From assembly GCA_001566295.1 (NCBI GenBank), contig KQ964245.1, positions 129,524-193,523 on the forward strand: DNA of 64,000 bases, written 5' to 3'. Both the position numbers and the translations under genes were made by a program. The notes under the pieces are model-generated. The model saw nothing but the letters and a program-made list of their open reading frames with translations, did no database searches and was not told the DNA's origin. This stretch comes from Microdochium bolleyi. Taxonomy: Eukaryota; Ascomycota; Sordariomycetes; Xylariales; Microdochiaceae. Below, one piece after another: positions 31,751-41,965 of the stretch. Position 1 is the first letter of the stretch, and each line of letters starts with the position of its first letter.

Positions 31751-33073
31751 TCAGGGACGGCTAATCAGCGACGCCTGGGGCGGCATTGACGCCGTCAGAA
31801 ACTGTCGGAAACTTGTCGAGTTGGCTGTCAACAAGTCGAAGAAGACACCAAAGTCGAGGGTGCCGACTGGCGGATAGATCTGAGCACACGGGGGCCGCTC
31901 GCCGTTCAGAAGATCGTCCTGATCCTCCATGAACTTGGCCAGCTCAGCACGCAGAGCCTTGGGAGTCAGTGGAGAGTGGTACAAGACGTTGAGGCCCTGC
32001 AACTGCATGCGCCTAACGTGTCCCTCGCCCTTACTCTCGTGGAAGTGTGGGTTTCGGGTCTGGATCTGGAGGACCTGGACGATGCCAGAGTCGGATCTTT
32101 TCAACGACGGCGGCGATGCCATGGTTGGCACGGACGGGTTGGCCATGAAGCCTGAGGCCCCGGTTGAGACCCTGGAGAGTGGCGCGCCAGGTCTCGTGCT
32201 GGACTTGCCATACTGCTCAAGGATGTTCAGAAGCTCGTAGGGCTCGATGGCATAGCCACCGGCAAGGCGTAGCTTGAGGCCGAGCTCCAGTGTCATGGCG
32301 TGCTCACCAGCATTTCCGGTCACAATGAGTTCGGAGTTGAGGTGGTCTGTGTACTCGTTCAGAAGCTTGTTGAACCACTCGTTGACGACGCGCGAGCTTC
32401 GGCCTCTTTTGTCGAAATGGATACGACCATCTCTGATCTTGGGTTTTGAGTTCCATGAGATCCGCACCATGGCCCGGGGAGATTTGGCGGCGTAGAGGCC
32501 AGCGGCAAAGACCTTGCAGTATTCGTTGACAGACCCAGGGACGAAGTTATCGGCATCGACATAGCCAATGTACTTGCGCCCAGTGAGCGCAGCAAGCGCC
32601 ATGCCGATAATCATCGCCTCGCCTTTGCCAGGGTAGATGGTGCCGGCGCTCGACACGAGCTCGGGCATGCCGGCTTTGCGGAAGGCATCCGCAGCCTCGA
32701 GATCCTGTTGGTGGATGATCATTGCCGCTCTCTGAGTCTCTTTGCAGAACTGGCTCAGGACTCTGACCTCGGCCGCATACTTGTCGTCGAGGCCTCGATC
32801 GCTGTTGGAGACAATGATGACAAGGCAGCCACCGGGGATACCGGACAAGACACCTTCGATGACAGAGTCGTCCTCGTTCATACACGCGATCACTATGACC
32901 ATCTGCTGCTGAATAGCGGCGAGTTCTTCGATGGAGATGATGACATCGCCAGCAGGTGTGACGGGGACCGGCCTGACGGTGCTGGAGGTGCTATCGATCT
33001 CGATAACTCGCTGGACAGGGCAGATCTGGACACGGCCGAAAAGCTCGCATGGTATTATTGGGCCGAGCCTCAT
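31751..33073 (-). CDS. Mannosyl-3-phosphoglycerate synthase (GT55 family)
   Basis: A single exon of 440 residues from the ATG at 33073. The enzyme class transfers mannose from GDP-mannose to 3-phosphoglycerate, the first step to mannosylglycerate, a compatible solute. Family motifs are easy to see: IIPCELFGRVQICPVQRVIEID at the start, IIVSNSDRG, GKGEAMIIGMALA, YVDADNFVPGSVNEY (with the DxD-like metal/nucleotide site at 173-176), VTGNAGEHAM (251-260), YAIEPYELLNILE and NPHFHESKG (341-349). Compared with archaeal/bacterial enzymes there is a Ser/Pro-rich insert at about 291-330 and a longer C-terminus. No matching phosphatase gene lies nearby. Cytosolic; no signal peptide. Well-conserved motifs suggest an active enzyme. 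Some filamentous fungi are known to carry this family, but its role in them is poorly understood. Confidence 0.92.
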   Translation of the reverse strand: MRLGPIIPCELFGRVQICPVQRVIEIDSTSSTVRPVPVTPAGDVIISIEELAAIQQQMVIVIACMNEDDSVIEGVLSGIPGGCLVIIVSNSDRGLDDKYAAEVRVLSQFCKETQRAAMIIHQQDLEAADAFRKAGMPELVSSAGTIYPGKGEAMIIGMALAALTGRKYIGYVDADNFVPGSVNEYCKVFAAGLYAAKSPRAMVRISWNSKPKIRDGRIHFDKRGRSSRVVNEWFNKLLNEYTDHLNSELIVTGNAGEHAMTLELGLKLRLAGGYAIEPYELLNILEQYGKSSTRPGAPLSRVSTGASGFMANPSVPTMASPPSLKRSDSGIVQVLQIQTRNPHFHESKGEGHVRRMQLQGLNVLYHSPLTPKALRAELAKFMEDQDDLLNGERPPCAQIYPPVGTLDFGVFFDLLTANSTSFRQFLTASMPPQASLISRP

Positions 33074-36000
33074 GGTGACTTGAAAGGGTCTGCTGGTGCA
33101 GACGGTGTGAAGGCAGGCAACCCGTTCAAAGTCTTGGGGTTGCGGGTTGTATGCCTAGGAGCGAGATGTGTGAGTTGATAGGGTGGTATGGAAGGCTGAA
33201 AGGCTGTAGCAGGAGGTAACTGTGGTGTGAAGAGGCCAGAGGGTTCTGAGAACTGAGGGATTATTGGCTGAGATGCTGATCAGGTTTGAAGGAGAAGTTC
33301 TGCCTGACCGGGCGAGCTCGATATATAACCATCAGGCTCTAGCCCAAGGCACATCGCTCAGCCTAGGATGAGTTGAGAGCACCAGTCCACGACAGCACAG
33401 TCGAGGGCGAGGAGCACGCTCGCGGTGGATTCGAGCCGGGGTCTGGAGCTCTGGGGGCCAGTGACGATCTGACAGGCGCTCCGCGTGGGGCGGGCGGGCC
33501 AGAAACATCTCGCAGTCGACTCATTCTGAGATGGCCGCTGTGCGCGCAGCACGACGAAGAGCGCCATTGCGCCGAGGGCAGGCGATGGAATGGCGGGGCG
33601 GCGTGTGGACGAGGCCGGCGGAGGCAGAGACAGAGGCAGAGGCAGAGGCAGACGCAGTGGCAGGCAGGCAGGCAGGCAGGCCGGCCGCAGGCAGCGGAGA
33701 TGAGGGAATGAGTGGGCACTGGGCCTGGACGTGACAAGGGACCCTGAGCCTGGTCGGGGGGTGTCGTCGGTGAGGGCCTGCGGCTTGGGGGAGTGAGAGT
33801 GTGAGAGCGCGAGCCGCGCCTCGTCCGGAGCAGTCGTTGTGCAAAGTCCTGGAAAACCGGGGGCGCACACCTGCGGCGGCGTGGTTGAGTCACGTCTGCG
33901 GCCGGGTGATGCCGCTGGCGCAGACGACGAGACAGGCTTCGGAGCGGTGCACGGCGGAGGTCGCCGCCGCGGACAGCAGCGCAGTCATCGCATGCCACGG
34001 CGTGAGTTGTCGAGTGCAGCGTCGCGGTGCGGAGTGTCTGTTTAGGGCTGAGACGAGACAAGGACGCCCAGATCTCAGACAACAACCTTGGAGCTCTGGA
34101 CTCTGCAGCTGGGCAGGCCGTGGGGTGTGCGCGGGGAAGTCGCAACCCACGCGTCCATCCTCCCTGCCTGGGCCACCCCAGCGGGCGGCACTTGGTCGAC
34201 AATCAGCCCTACAGGATGCGCTCCACCACCCACCACCCACCTCCCACCTCGATCCTCGCCCATCTCTGCCGGCTGGCCCTGAAGGAAGAGGGCGCCGTGC
34301 ACTCGGTGGTGGCCTCACCTTCGACTTGCTCCATGACGTCGGGCCGGCAGAAGACAATGCCAACGGCCGTGGCGCCTCGCACAGCCACCTGCCCACCGAC
34401 AGCTTCGACACCCATCACCAAGGTCACATCAAGTATCCACCAAAAGTTACGACGACCCATGCCCTGCCCAGGGCTGCCCAGACCGAACCGTTCTACAGCG
34501 CAATGCAGGCTCGCCCTTCGACATTTACGAGCCTGGCAGCCAATCAGCATCCAACGTGTCACCTACCCTGACCAGGTACTCCGGAGCAACACGCATCCCA
34601 GGCAGCAACCCAGCCCTGTCACGGCATCGAGAGCAGAGGCACGATACTTGCCAATTTCTACATGTCCCGCACGTCGACTCATTCGACTCCGGTTTAAGGT
34701 TATCTGCCTGGCCCCCGCCCGCGTATCTCTCGGCACTGCGGTGTCCTAGCATTGATTCGCCAGAGTCAATGGTTCACCCAGGCGTCGAGCTGCAAAGCAC
34801 TGTCGTGACTCTTCCTTGTCCCGAGTTACCATCGGCTGAACGCGGTTGATGATGCAAGCTTGGATCCGCCTGCCAAAGAGCAGTGCAGCGTGCAGGCCGC
34901 AGGTCACTGTCCAAGCAGTGTCGGGGGCAGAGGCCGATGTCAACCTAAAATTCAGCAGTGAGGAGTGAGCCATGCAGTCCACAGTCTCGGCTACGGTTCC
35001 CTTTCTTTGAGACATGTCTTTGTCTCAGCTGCGACTTTGCCAGACAAGCCTGCGGTTCCAAGCTCGGATCGCGGCGGCCAACCCTGACCAGAGAACCACA
35101 TGGCATCATCCTACCGAAACGCAGGCACGTCAGCCTGCCCAGGCACTCAGTCGTTTGCCGGCATCGCAGCCAAATGCAGTCGATCGATTTGGTTACGCAG
35201 AGTCGACTTGTCTTGCTGCGCCTGGCAATCCACCAAATTGTGCACTTTCGCCATTGACTCAGAGAAACCAAGGCCTTCAAACCGCTTTCGCCTGCGGTCA
35301 CAGGACTCGGCGTCGTTTCGGACGATGAGCGCAGCTGTGGCCTGCAGCTGCACCGATATGATGCGAGGACGGGGCTCTGTGTGTGCTAGGCAGATCTCTC
35401 GCTCCCAGAGCCGGACCGATCGGTCACTGGAGACTCGACTTTGTGCCTCGTTTCGGCCCTGCAAAGTGCCCTCCAATCAGCGCACTGCGAGGGGGGCCCG
35501 ACGGGGTGGCTCGTGGGTTCCAGGACAGGGTTGTCATACTGTGGTGAAGGCCCCCACGGCTGTGTAACCGCACTCGGAGGCATTCTCAGCCACATGGGTT
35601 ATTCCATGAGTGGTTATCATTGGACCTGAGGCGTGGTTACCGACAGGCTATCGACTATCTTGTTCAATTTCCAAAGCTCTCACGCATCAACCAGGGGTGG
35701 GTTTCTCTAGTGGCATTTGAATTCCATTGGGGGAGGACAAGCCGTTTTCAGCCACATTGACTGGAGAAACGCAATACCATGGCTTCGATGACCTACCAAG
35801 TTGCTCGCAGGGGACCCAGTCCAGGTGCCATGTGAGACCACCCGAATTGGTCCAGATATCACATCACTTCTCCGGCACGTCCTGCTTGGCCTGGCCGAGC
35901 AAGCTTGGAACAGGTGAAGCTCCTCAGGATTGTTTACCGATGCCGAGTCTGCAGTCAGACTTCAGGGTGTACGTGGGGAATGTATTGCCCAAAGGTCGAC

Positions 36001-37270
36001 GTTCCATCGCCACTACACAGGAGGCAAGAAATCTCCGGGCCACTTGGGCAGGCGAGGGTCGCAGGGTTGTTGGAGTGACTCGACCTGCAAGGTTCCGAGT
36101 GGTCGGATGCCCATCGGATTCGAGTCAGCAAAGCTAGACACAGTGCACAAAAGTGCCGAGATGAAGCAGCACGTCACTAATAGTCCCCGATCACGGCATC
36201 ATCCTAGGATACCTGGCGCTTGATATCCACCCTCGGCTCTGATGTACCTTGGCTCCAGGGTCGAGACTCTGGTAGGTACACACTCCTCCGCAAGGTCGAC
36301 CAGTGGTGGAATCTGAATTGGATCGATGAACGGCCAGACATTGGCTTAGCTTCCCCATCCAAAGCTCGGCCGTCGGTTTGGATGCGAGAAAGCTGGTCTC
36401 CTACTCTCAGATGGCTCAGGCAGAGAGGCTGTGAATTCTTGGTTCGCGAACCACTTGTCATCATTGGCTGTTGGAGTCAAAGCATCGCCCGAGCCGATAT
36501 TTCGGGGCAGAAGCAACGCTCTCTCTACCTCGCAGTGTTGCGCTGCTGATATGTTTTCCGCCGAGGCAACATAAAAATCCACTGTTAGAAATCCACTCTG
36601 ACTGTTGAGGAAGCACTTCGCAACTCTCGGGCCGGCCTTCCCCAGGCTTTTCGATCTGGTTCTGGCTTTTAGTGTCGATGCACATGACCACTTGCTATCG
36701 CGAGCTGCAGGATCTCATTCTTAAGATGCTCTCGGCGATTGAGCATGAATGCAGCAAAATGTCACCTAGTCACAAGCAAATAGGCTAAACTCTCGACGTG
36801 TCTCCCTGTGAATTCGTGCCACAAAGAAAAGCCTAGGTCTCCAGAAATGCCCCCAGTTTCCAGCTAGATTTCGGTCAACAACAGGGTGCCAAGCGCGCTG
36901 TTCGTATGTTGTATGAGAAAGGCATCACAAGGCTTGCTGTAGACGCGCTCCAAGCAAAAAATAGTGCAAGATGGTAAGGTCATGATAAGCAAAGCACTCT
37001 TGACAGAGGCTTCAGACGTGACGGGGAAAAAAGGTACAAGAAGATTTTGACAGGCAAAACCAAAGGAAGAAAAAAAAGTAAAACCAATGAAAGAGAATAT
37101 CCAGGGTATCTATATCACGCCATTTGTTTTCCATACACGAATACCAGGATCGCAGTGCCCCGACACCCCCGAAACCTCGGTTTTTCTTAATGCCACACAC
37201 TTCCACCTTCCCATATCTCTCTTTTATAATCACTCTCCTCCTGGTCTCCAGACTTTTGCTTTGAAGTCAG
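33074..37270. other. Long intergenic region upstream of the mannosyl-phosphoglycerate synthase
   Basis: About 4.2 kb between two minus-strand genes: promoter of the synthase, then the 3' UTR of the Zn2Cys6 gene. GC-rich frames of 250-280 codons at 33363-34571 overlap each other on both strands and are Arg/Ala/Pro-rich without domains, so they are judged non-coding. A GGCAGA/GGCA tandem array lies at 33621-33682. A TATATAA-like element at 33322-33328 is about 250 bp upstream of the synthase ATG. The part from about 34.6 to 37.2 kb shows nothing I can name. Confidence 0.5.
33621..33682. repeat. Compound tandem repeat (GGCAGA)n / (GGCA)n
   Basis: Several GGCAGA hexamers run into five GGCA tetramers, followed by GCCGGCC. 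It is about 550 bp upstream of the synthase ATG. A simple-sequence array likely to vary in length. Confidence 0.85.
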
Positions 37271-40200
37271 CTACTCAAACTCCCCAAGATTCAGCCCCGG
37301 ACTGAAGCTCAGCACGTCGTTCGGATAGTAGTCCCCGAGCCAGCTCATCATCTCGTTCTGCCCGAAGCTCGTCAGGTGGTGACCAAAGTCGGCCTCGTTG
37401 TAGAACGTCACAAAGTGCAGATCTGATCCGCCCGCCGTGCCAGCAGTGGTCGTGGTCGTGGTTGTCACGGGCCCCGAGGCGCCTGGGGGAATCGAGTATG
37501 AGTAGCCACCCGATGCCATCCCGCTGCCGCTCGATGCGAAATTCGACGGCTCGCTGCCGTCTGGCGAGAACATGACCGGGTGCATCGCTGATGTCTGCTG
37601 CTGCGAGCCGGGATACCCCCGCTGGCCTGCAGTCAAGCTACCCGCTGCTGGAGACGCTGATGGCAGGTCGGTCCGGAAACTGTAGGTCCCCCCGGCAGGG
37701 TCCGCAGGATGCTCGTTTGTGGTGTACGACGAAGGGGGCGCCATCGACATGTTGCCTCTTTCCGAGACTCCGCTCATCCCGGCGCTACCTGTGCGCAGCC
37801 GTGTTTCACGACCTGATGATAACATGCTCGACTCATCTGCAGATGTTGTCCCAAAGTCACGGGAAGAATCATGCAGTGTCGTCTCCGTCGACATCCTGCG
37901 GGGATTTCCAACGGAATGCCTGAGGTTTGACGTGTTGGGCTGCACAAACGGGGATGTGGGCGGGAACATCGTCGTGGATTCCGGCAGACTCTGGCGAATG
38001 GGGTCATATATCATGTTGCCCGGTGGCGTCGGAGCAGACTGGGGAGACGAGTGAGCGGCCGCCGCACCCGCGGTCGCCAGTCCATGCGGAGTTCCTGATC
38101 GTGTGACGGACGCCCCATTGGCAGCAGGTGTCTGAAAGAGCAACGTCAAGCTCGAATTCGGCGAATCTGTCGTGCCCGTGAGGGACCAAGCTAATGGCGG
38201 TCCAGCCTCCGTCGTGGGCGCCGTGCGTAGGTGCTCCATCTTCGGGCCAAGTCGTTGAGCAGCACTAGGCAGGCGCGGGCGCTTCGTGCTTTCGTACTCC
38301 TCGACCGTGTACGTCTCGCAGTCCCATTTTCCTTCCGACTTCTGGTCAAGTGCTGTCAGGATATAACGCACGCCGCCCCAGTAAGCGTGCATTTGCTTCA
38401 GAGCCTTATAGCAACCCTGGTAATTCTGATTTGCTGCAGAGGCTAGCAATGAATGCCTGGCAGAGTGTTTGCTGCTGCCTTCCGGCTGCCCCGTCTTGTT
38501 CTGCTGTGCTGCTATCGAGGTCGCCGCCTCAGGGGGAACAAGAGGTGAACTTGCGTCCCTTGACTCCATGAGGAAGGCGTTCGCAGCAATGTAGATGGGC
38601 TGCGAAGTGAAAGGGTTGCAGATGGAGCAGAGGGGATCCAGCAATTCGGCGAAGGCAAGAATATCGGCAATCGTCTTTGCACTTGACATTGACAACTCTC
38701 GACTGTGAGGCTTCAGTTGGCTAATGCGATTGACTGCCCCCTTTCCCGTCAAGAGTGTAGGCTGGTGCAGGACGATGATAAGCGCATGGAACCAAACGTG
38801 CAATAGTATGAACGTAGTGGCATGGCCATTCTTGATGTAGGCCTGAAAATTGTTTGCATCAAAGCGTAGTCGGCGGTCCATCTTTTGGTGAAGCTTGGTG
38901 AGCTCATTCTCCATCTGCCCCAGTCTCTGTAGTTTGTCTTGGGTAAGGTCGTGGGCATGCCTGATTTTGTTGAGGACGTCTGATACCCGGCCGTACAGGT
39001 GGATGATCCGGATCAGAATAGGTAGTGGGAGTGGCCATCCAGACTGCGGGTCCAGGGTTGACTTTGGCAGGTTGTGTTCAAAGTCTTCATCTTTGAGTGT
39101 GACGGAACGTCCTGTGCCGGTGGAAATGACGCGGTCGAGGAAGAAGACGGCCCAGAAGGTATCAAGCCGCTCTTGCTCGAGCTGCTTCTGTTCCTCGAGG
39201 CTAAGTGGATGCTCCGCTTCGTCTGCCTTGGCCACATGCGTATGTTCGCCATGACTGCTTTTGCGATTCATGGATCGTGTGTACCAAGGGTCGATCTCGC
39301 CGCGGAATCTCACCCCATCCTCTGTTGTCAAGCCAAGATCAACAGCCATGCGGATTGCAATGCCCAGGTACATCCAGAGAGCGCTGTCCTGATCCGCACC
39401 GAAACTGTCATAGGCCATCAGCAAGCATGCCTGGATAGCCGCAACCGATGGACAGGGAAATGTGTCCACGATCGCCAGCTTGGCTCGTTGCGTGTAGGCA
39501 TGGCCGTACTCCGACTTTGCGACCTTGCCGTCACCACCCTTTTTGAAGATGGGTAGGTCCGAGAAGCGCGCCCCAATAGCACACACGGCATCAACCAGGA
39601 GAGGCTCGACTCGCTTTTCCATGACCATCTGGATGAACTGGTTCCGTCTCAAGAATGGATGATTACTGCCGAGGTAAACGAAGAAGAGATCAACAAGACT
39701 CAAGATTACCGGCGAAACAGGTTCATGGTCGTTGACGTCGTAGAAGGGCGGCTCCTCGGCCTGCGATGCATCTTGATCGGACACGATGGAGCTCAAGAAA
39801 CCTGTGTAGACGGAGCTCGTGCTGGGCGAGGTCGCAGACATTGAGCTCCGCCTGTCTTGGACACGAACGACCATCTGCTTGAATCCAGGCACGATGGCGG
39901 TGGGTCCAAAGTAGCGAAAGTATGGGACCACGCTCTGGCTCTCGCTGCTGTGCGTCTGCAATGGCGAGCGGCCGATAGAGCTGCCACCATCCTCGGTCGA
40001 GAAGGAGTTTTGCCGAAGATCGGCGCCCGATGGACGTCGGATTGGCACCGGCTTCTGTCCTCCTTCTCGAGGGCTATGCTCGTCCCACCCCGCGATCTCC
40101 GACTTCACACGCTTGGAGAGTTGCGCCTGCTCTGTCCCATCCCGGCCATTTCCATTCTTGACTGAAGATGTGTGGGAACCGTTGGACCGTTCGCTTTCCC

Positions 40201-40619
40201 GACGCTGCTTGCTCTCATGATTCTGTTCCGATGTGGCGGCTAGTTGGCCCTGCTCTCGGCCATCTTCATCCTGATGCTCTGCCTCCTCGTGGGGATTCTT
40301 CTTCCTGTTCTCTTCCGGATGGTCCGTATAGCCAAGGCACTCGTGACCGTTTTTGGTGCATGTGGAGCAGACGGGGTGCTCGCCGGCGCAGCGAGTCTTT
40401 CGTTTGCGGCATGTGAGGCAGCTGTGCGACACCAGGAAAGCCCGTCATTGTTAGTGCTCTGCACGGGGACAAGGGCAAAAGAACCGTTGCGGAGCTCGGG
40501 ACGTACGCTGCGTTGATCCTCCGGCGCTTGGTCGGAGGCTGGCCCTGGTTGTTTACGAAGCGGATCTGTTTCGGGGCCGGCATGCCCTCCGGATGGTGGT
40601 TGACCTCAAGAGCCGCCAT
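37271..40619 (-). CDS. Zn2Cys6 transcription factor with fungal-specific regulatory domain
   Basis: Exon 1 is 40619-40507, the intron 40506-40422 (GTACGT...ACAG, 85 bp), exon 2 40421-37271; 1087 residues. The splice restores the zinc cluster: CLTC at 39-42, then C49, C56, C59 and C66 (C-X2-C-X6-C-X6-C-X2-C-X6-C), directly after a KRRR nuclear signal (31-34). A charged linker and YFRYFGPTAIVPGFKQMVV lead into the middle homology region (about 250-560: LFFVYLGSNHPFLRRNQFI, AIRMAVDLGLTTEDG, DTFWAVFFLDRVISTGTGRSVTLKDEDF), typical of PF04082. The C-terminal 350 residues are Ser/Thr/Pro/Gly-rich and end with an acidic-hydrophobic piece (MMSWLGDYYPNDVL), a possible activation segment. It resembles regulators of carbon or lipid use, but I cannot name an orthologue. 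It is in tandem with a second Zn2Cys6 gene. Confidence 0.92.
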
Positions 40620-41965
40620 TGTGCGTTCGCGGGGGGCGTCGGGTTCGTCGGCGGCTGGCAGTGCTGGACGCTGGCCGTGCTCATGTTCGGTGCGGCATGG
40701 GGTTCGTCGGCGTCATCGAGAGCAGGTCTGTCCTGCGCTCAGGCGAATGTTGTGCTCAGAGCATAGTCGCAGCTTGTGTGTCCCCGCGCGCAGGTCGTCG
40801 GCGAGGGAGTGAGCAGCGATGGTGACGACGGGCGCGGCGGCAGGACGCAGCAGAGTGGAGCAATTGCTGTGGAAGTCGCAGGGTTGAGCTGCAGGCTCGG
40901 TGGGCTCATCCGAGGAGGATCGAGGGCAGTGTGGAGGAAGAAGACGAGAAGGGGGACGCTCTGTGTTGCTGGAGTGCCGAGGGGAGTTCCGCACGGTCGA
41001 CGACAATAGAACGGCACTCTCTGAACTAGGAAGAAAGAAGGTGCGGTAGATGGAGAACCGCCGGGCGGGCAGGCACCTAAACGGGGAGCTGCGGGGAGAT
41101 GGGAGCAGCGGGTCCGCCCGCGTGGATGGCCCCGTCGAGGGCGTGGGCAGGGTGGGCCAAGCCGCCGGGCGAGCTTAAATAGCCTGCCTTGCACTTAACA
41201 TGCTTCCCCAGGGTGGGCTGCCGGCCGCGTCAAAGTGCGTCAACGTGCGGGCGGGTATAATTCACCGTCCGTCTCCTGTTCGAGACGGGACCTTGGCTCC
41301 AGCCCAGTCCGAGCACACGGCCCGTCCTCACTGGCGAGCCAGAAAGCCACAATAACGGCTGTGGGCCGCCTGGGGAGAGGAAGGGCTGGGGGGCGAGGTC
41401 GGAACAGACGAACGAACAGGTGAGCAACTTCCGCCTATGAAAGAGCGGCAATGCCATCCTATTGCACCGCCGCATATAGCAGGGGTCGCAATCTACAGGT
41501 ATGGCCCGTCCGTGCCGATCAGGGTCGGCTATCTCGCCAGCGTCTCAAGAAATGCAACAAAGGCTACAAGACCGCTTTTGAACAACGAGGATGGCATTCT
41601 CACACGCACGCTAGATCGTACCCAACTGCATTACCAGAGAATGATTCAGCCTCGCCTGACTGTCATGACCCCAAACAGCCTCACGCCTGAGCGAGGACCG
41701 TCTTTGCAGACTCAAAATATGCATAGCGAATTATTTATATCTCTCGTCACTATCTGGATATCATCATTTTTTGGTTGCCCCTTTGTGCAAGGACAGCCGA
41801 CGCCAACCACCAAAGTAAAACAAAAACGCCTGCCAACCCAGTACCTGTACACGCGCGGACACTTTCCGTACGACCGCTGCCCATCCGCCTTCCCAAACGC
41901 CATCGTTATGTGCAATACGCTCCCGTTCGCCAATCCCCCTTCGTTCAACACCTCCAACGATATCG
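40620..41965. other. Intergenic: promoter of the first Zn2Cys6 gene and 3' region of the second
   Basis: About 1.35 kb. A TATTTAAG element at 41174-41181 (minus) is about 560 bp upstream of the ATG, implying a long leader if used. The right part is A/T-richer and fits a 3' UTR. No gene seen. Confidence 0.5.
41174..41181 (-). promoter_or_regulatory. TATA-like element upstream of the Zn2Cys6 gene
   Basis: TATTTAAG read on the minus strand, in otherwise GC-rich DNA, about 555 bp upstream of the ATG at 40619. A plausible core promoter for a gene with a long leader. Confidence 0.35.

Noticed and set aside
33363..34571. Overlapping 256-279-codon frames on both strands upstream of the synthase
   Set aside because: Arg/Ala/Pro/Gly-rich translations, open in several frames at once, no domains and no splice logic: an effect of GC-rich composition.
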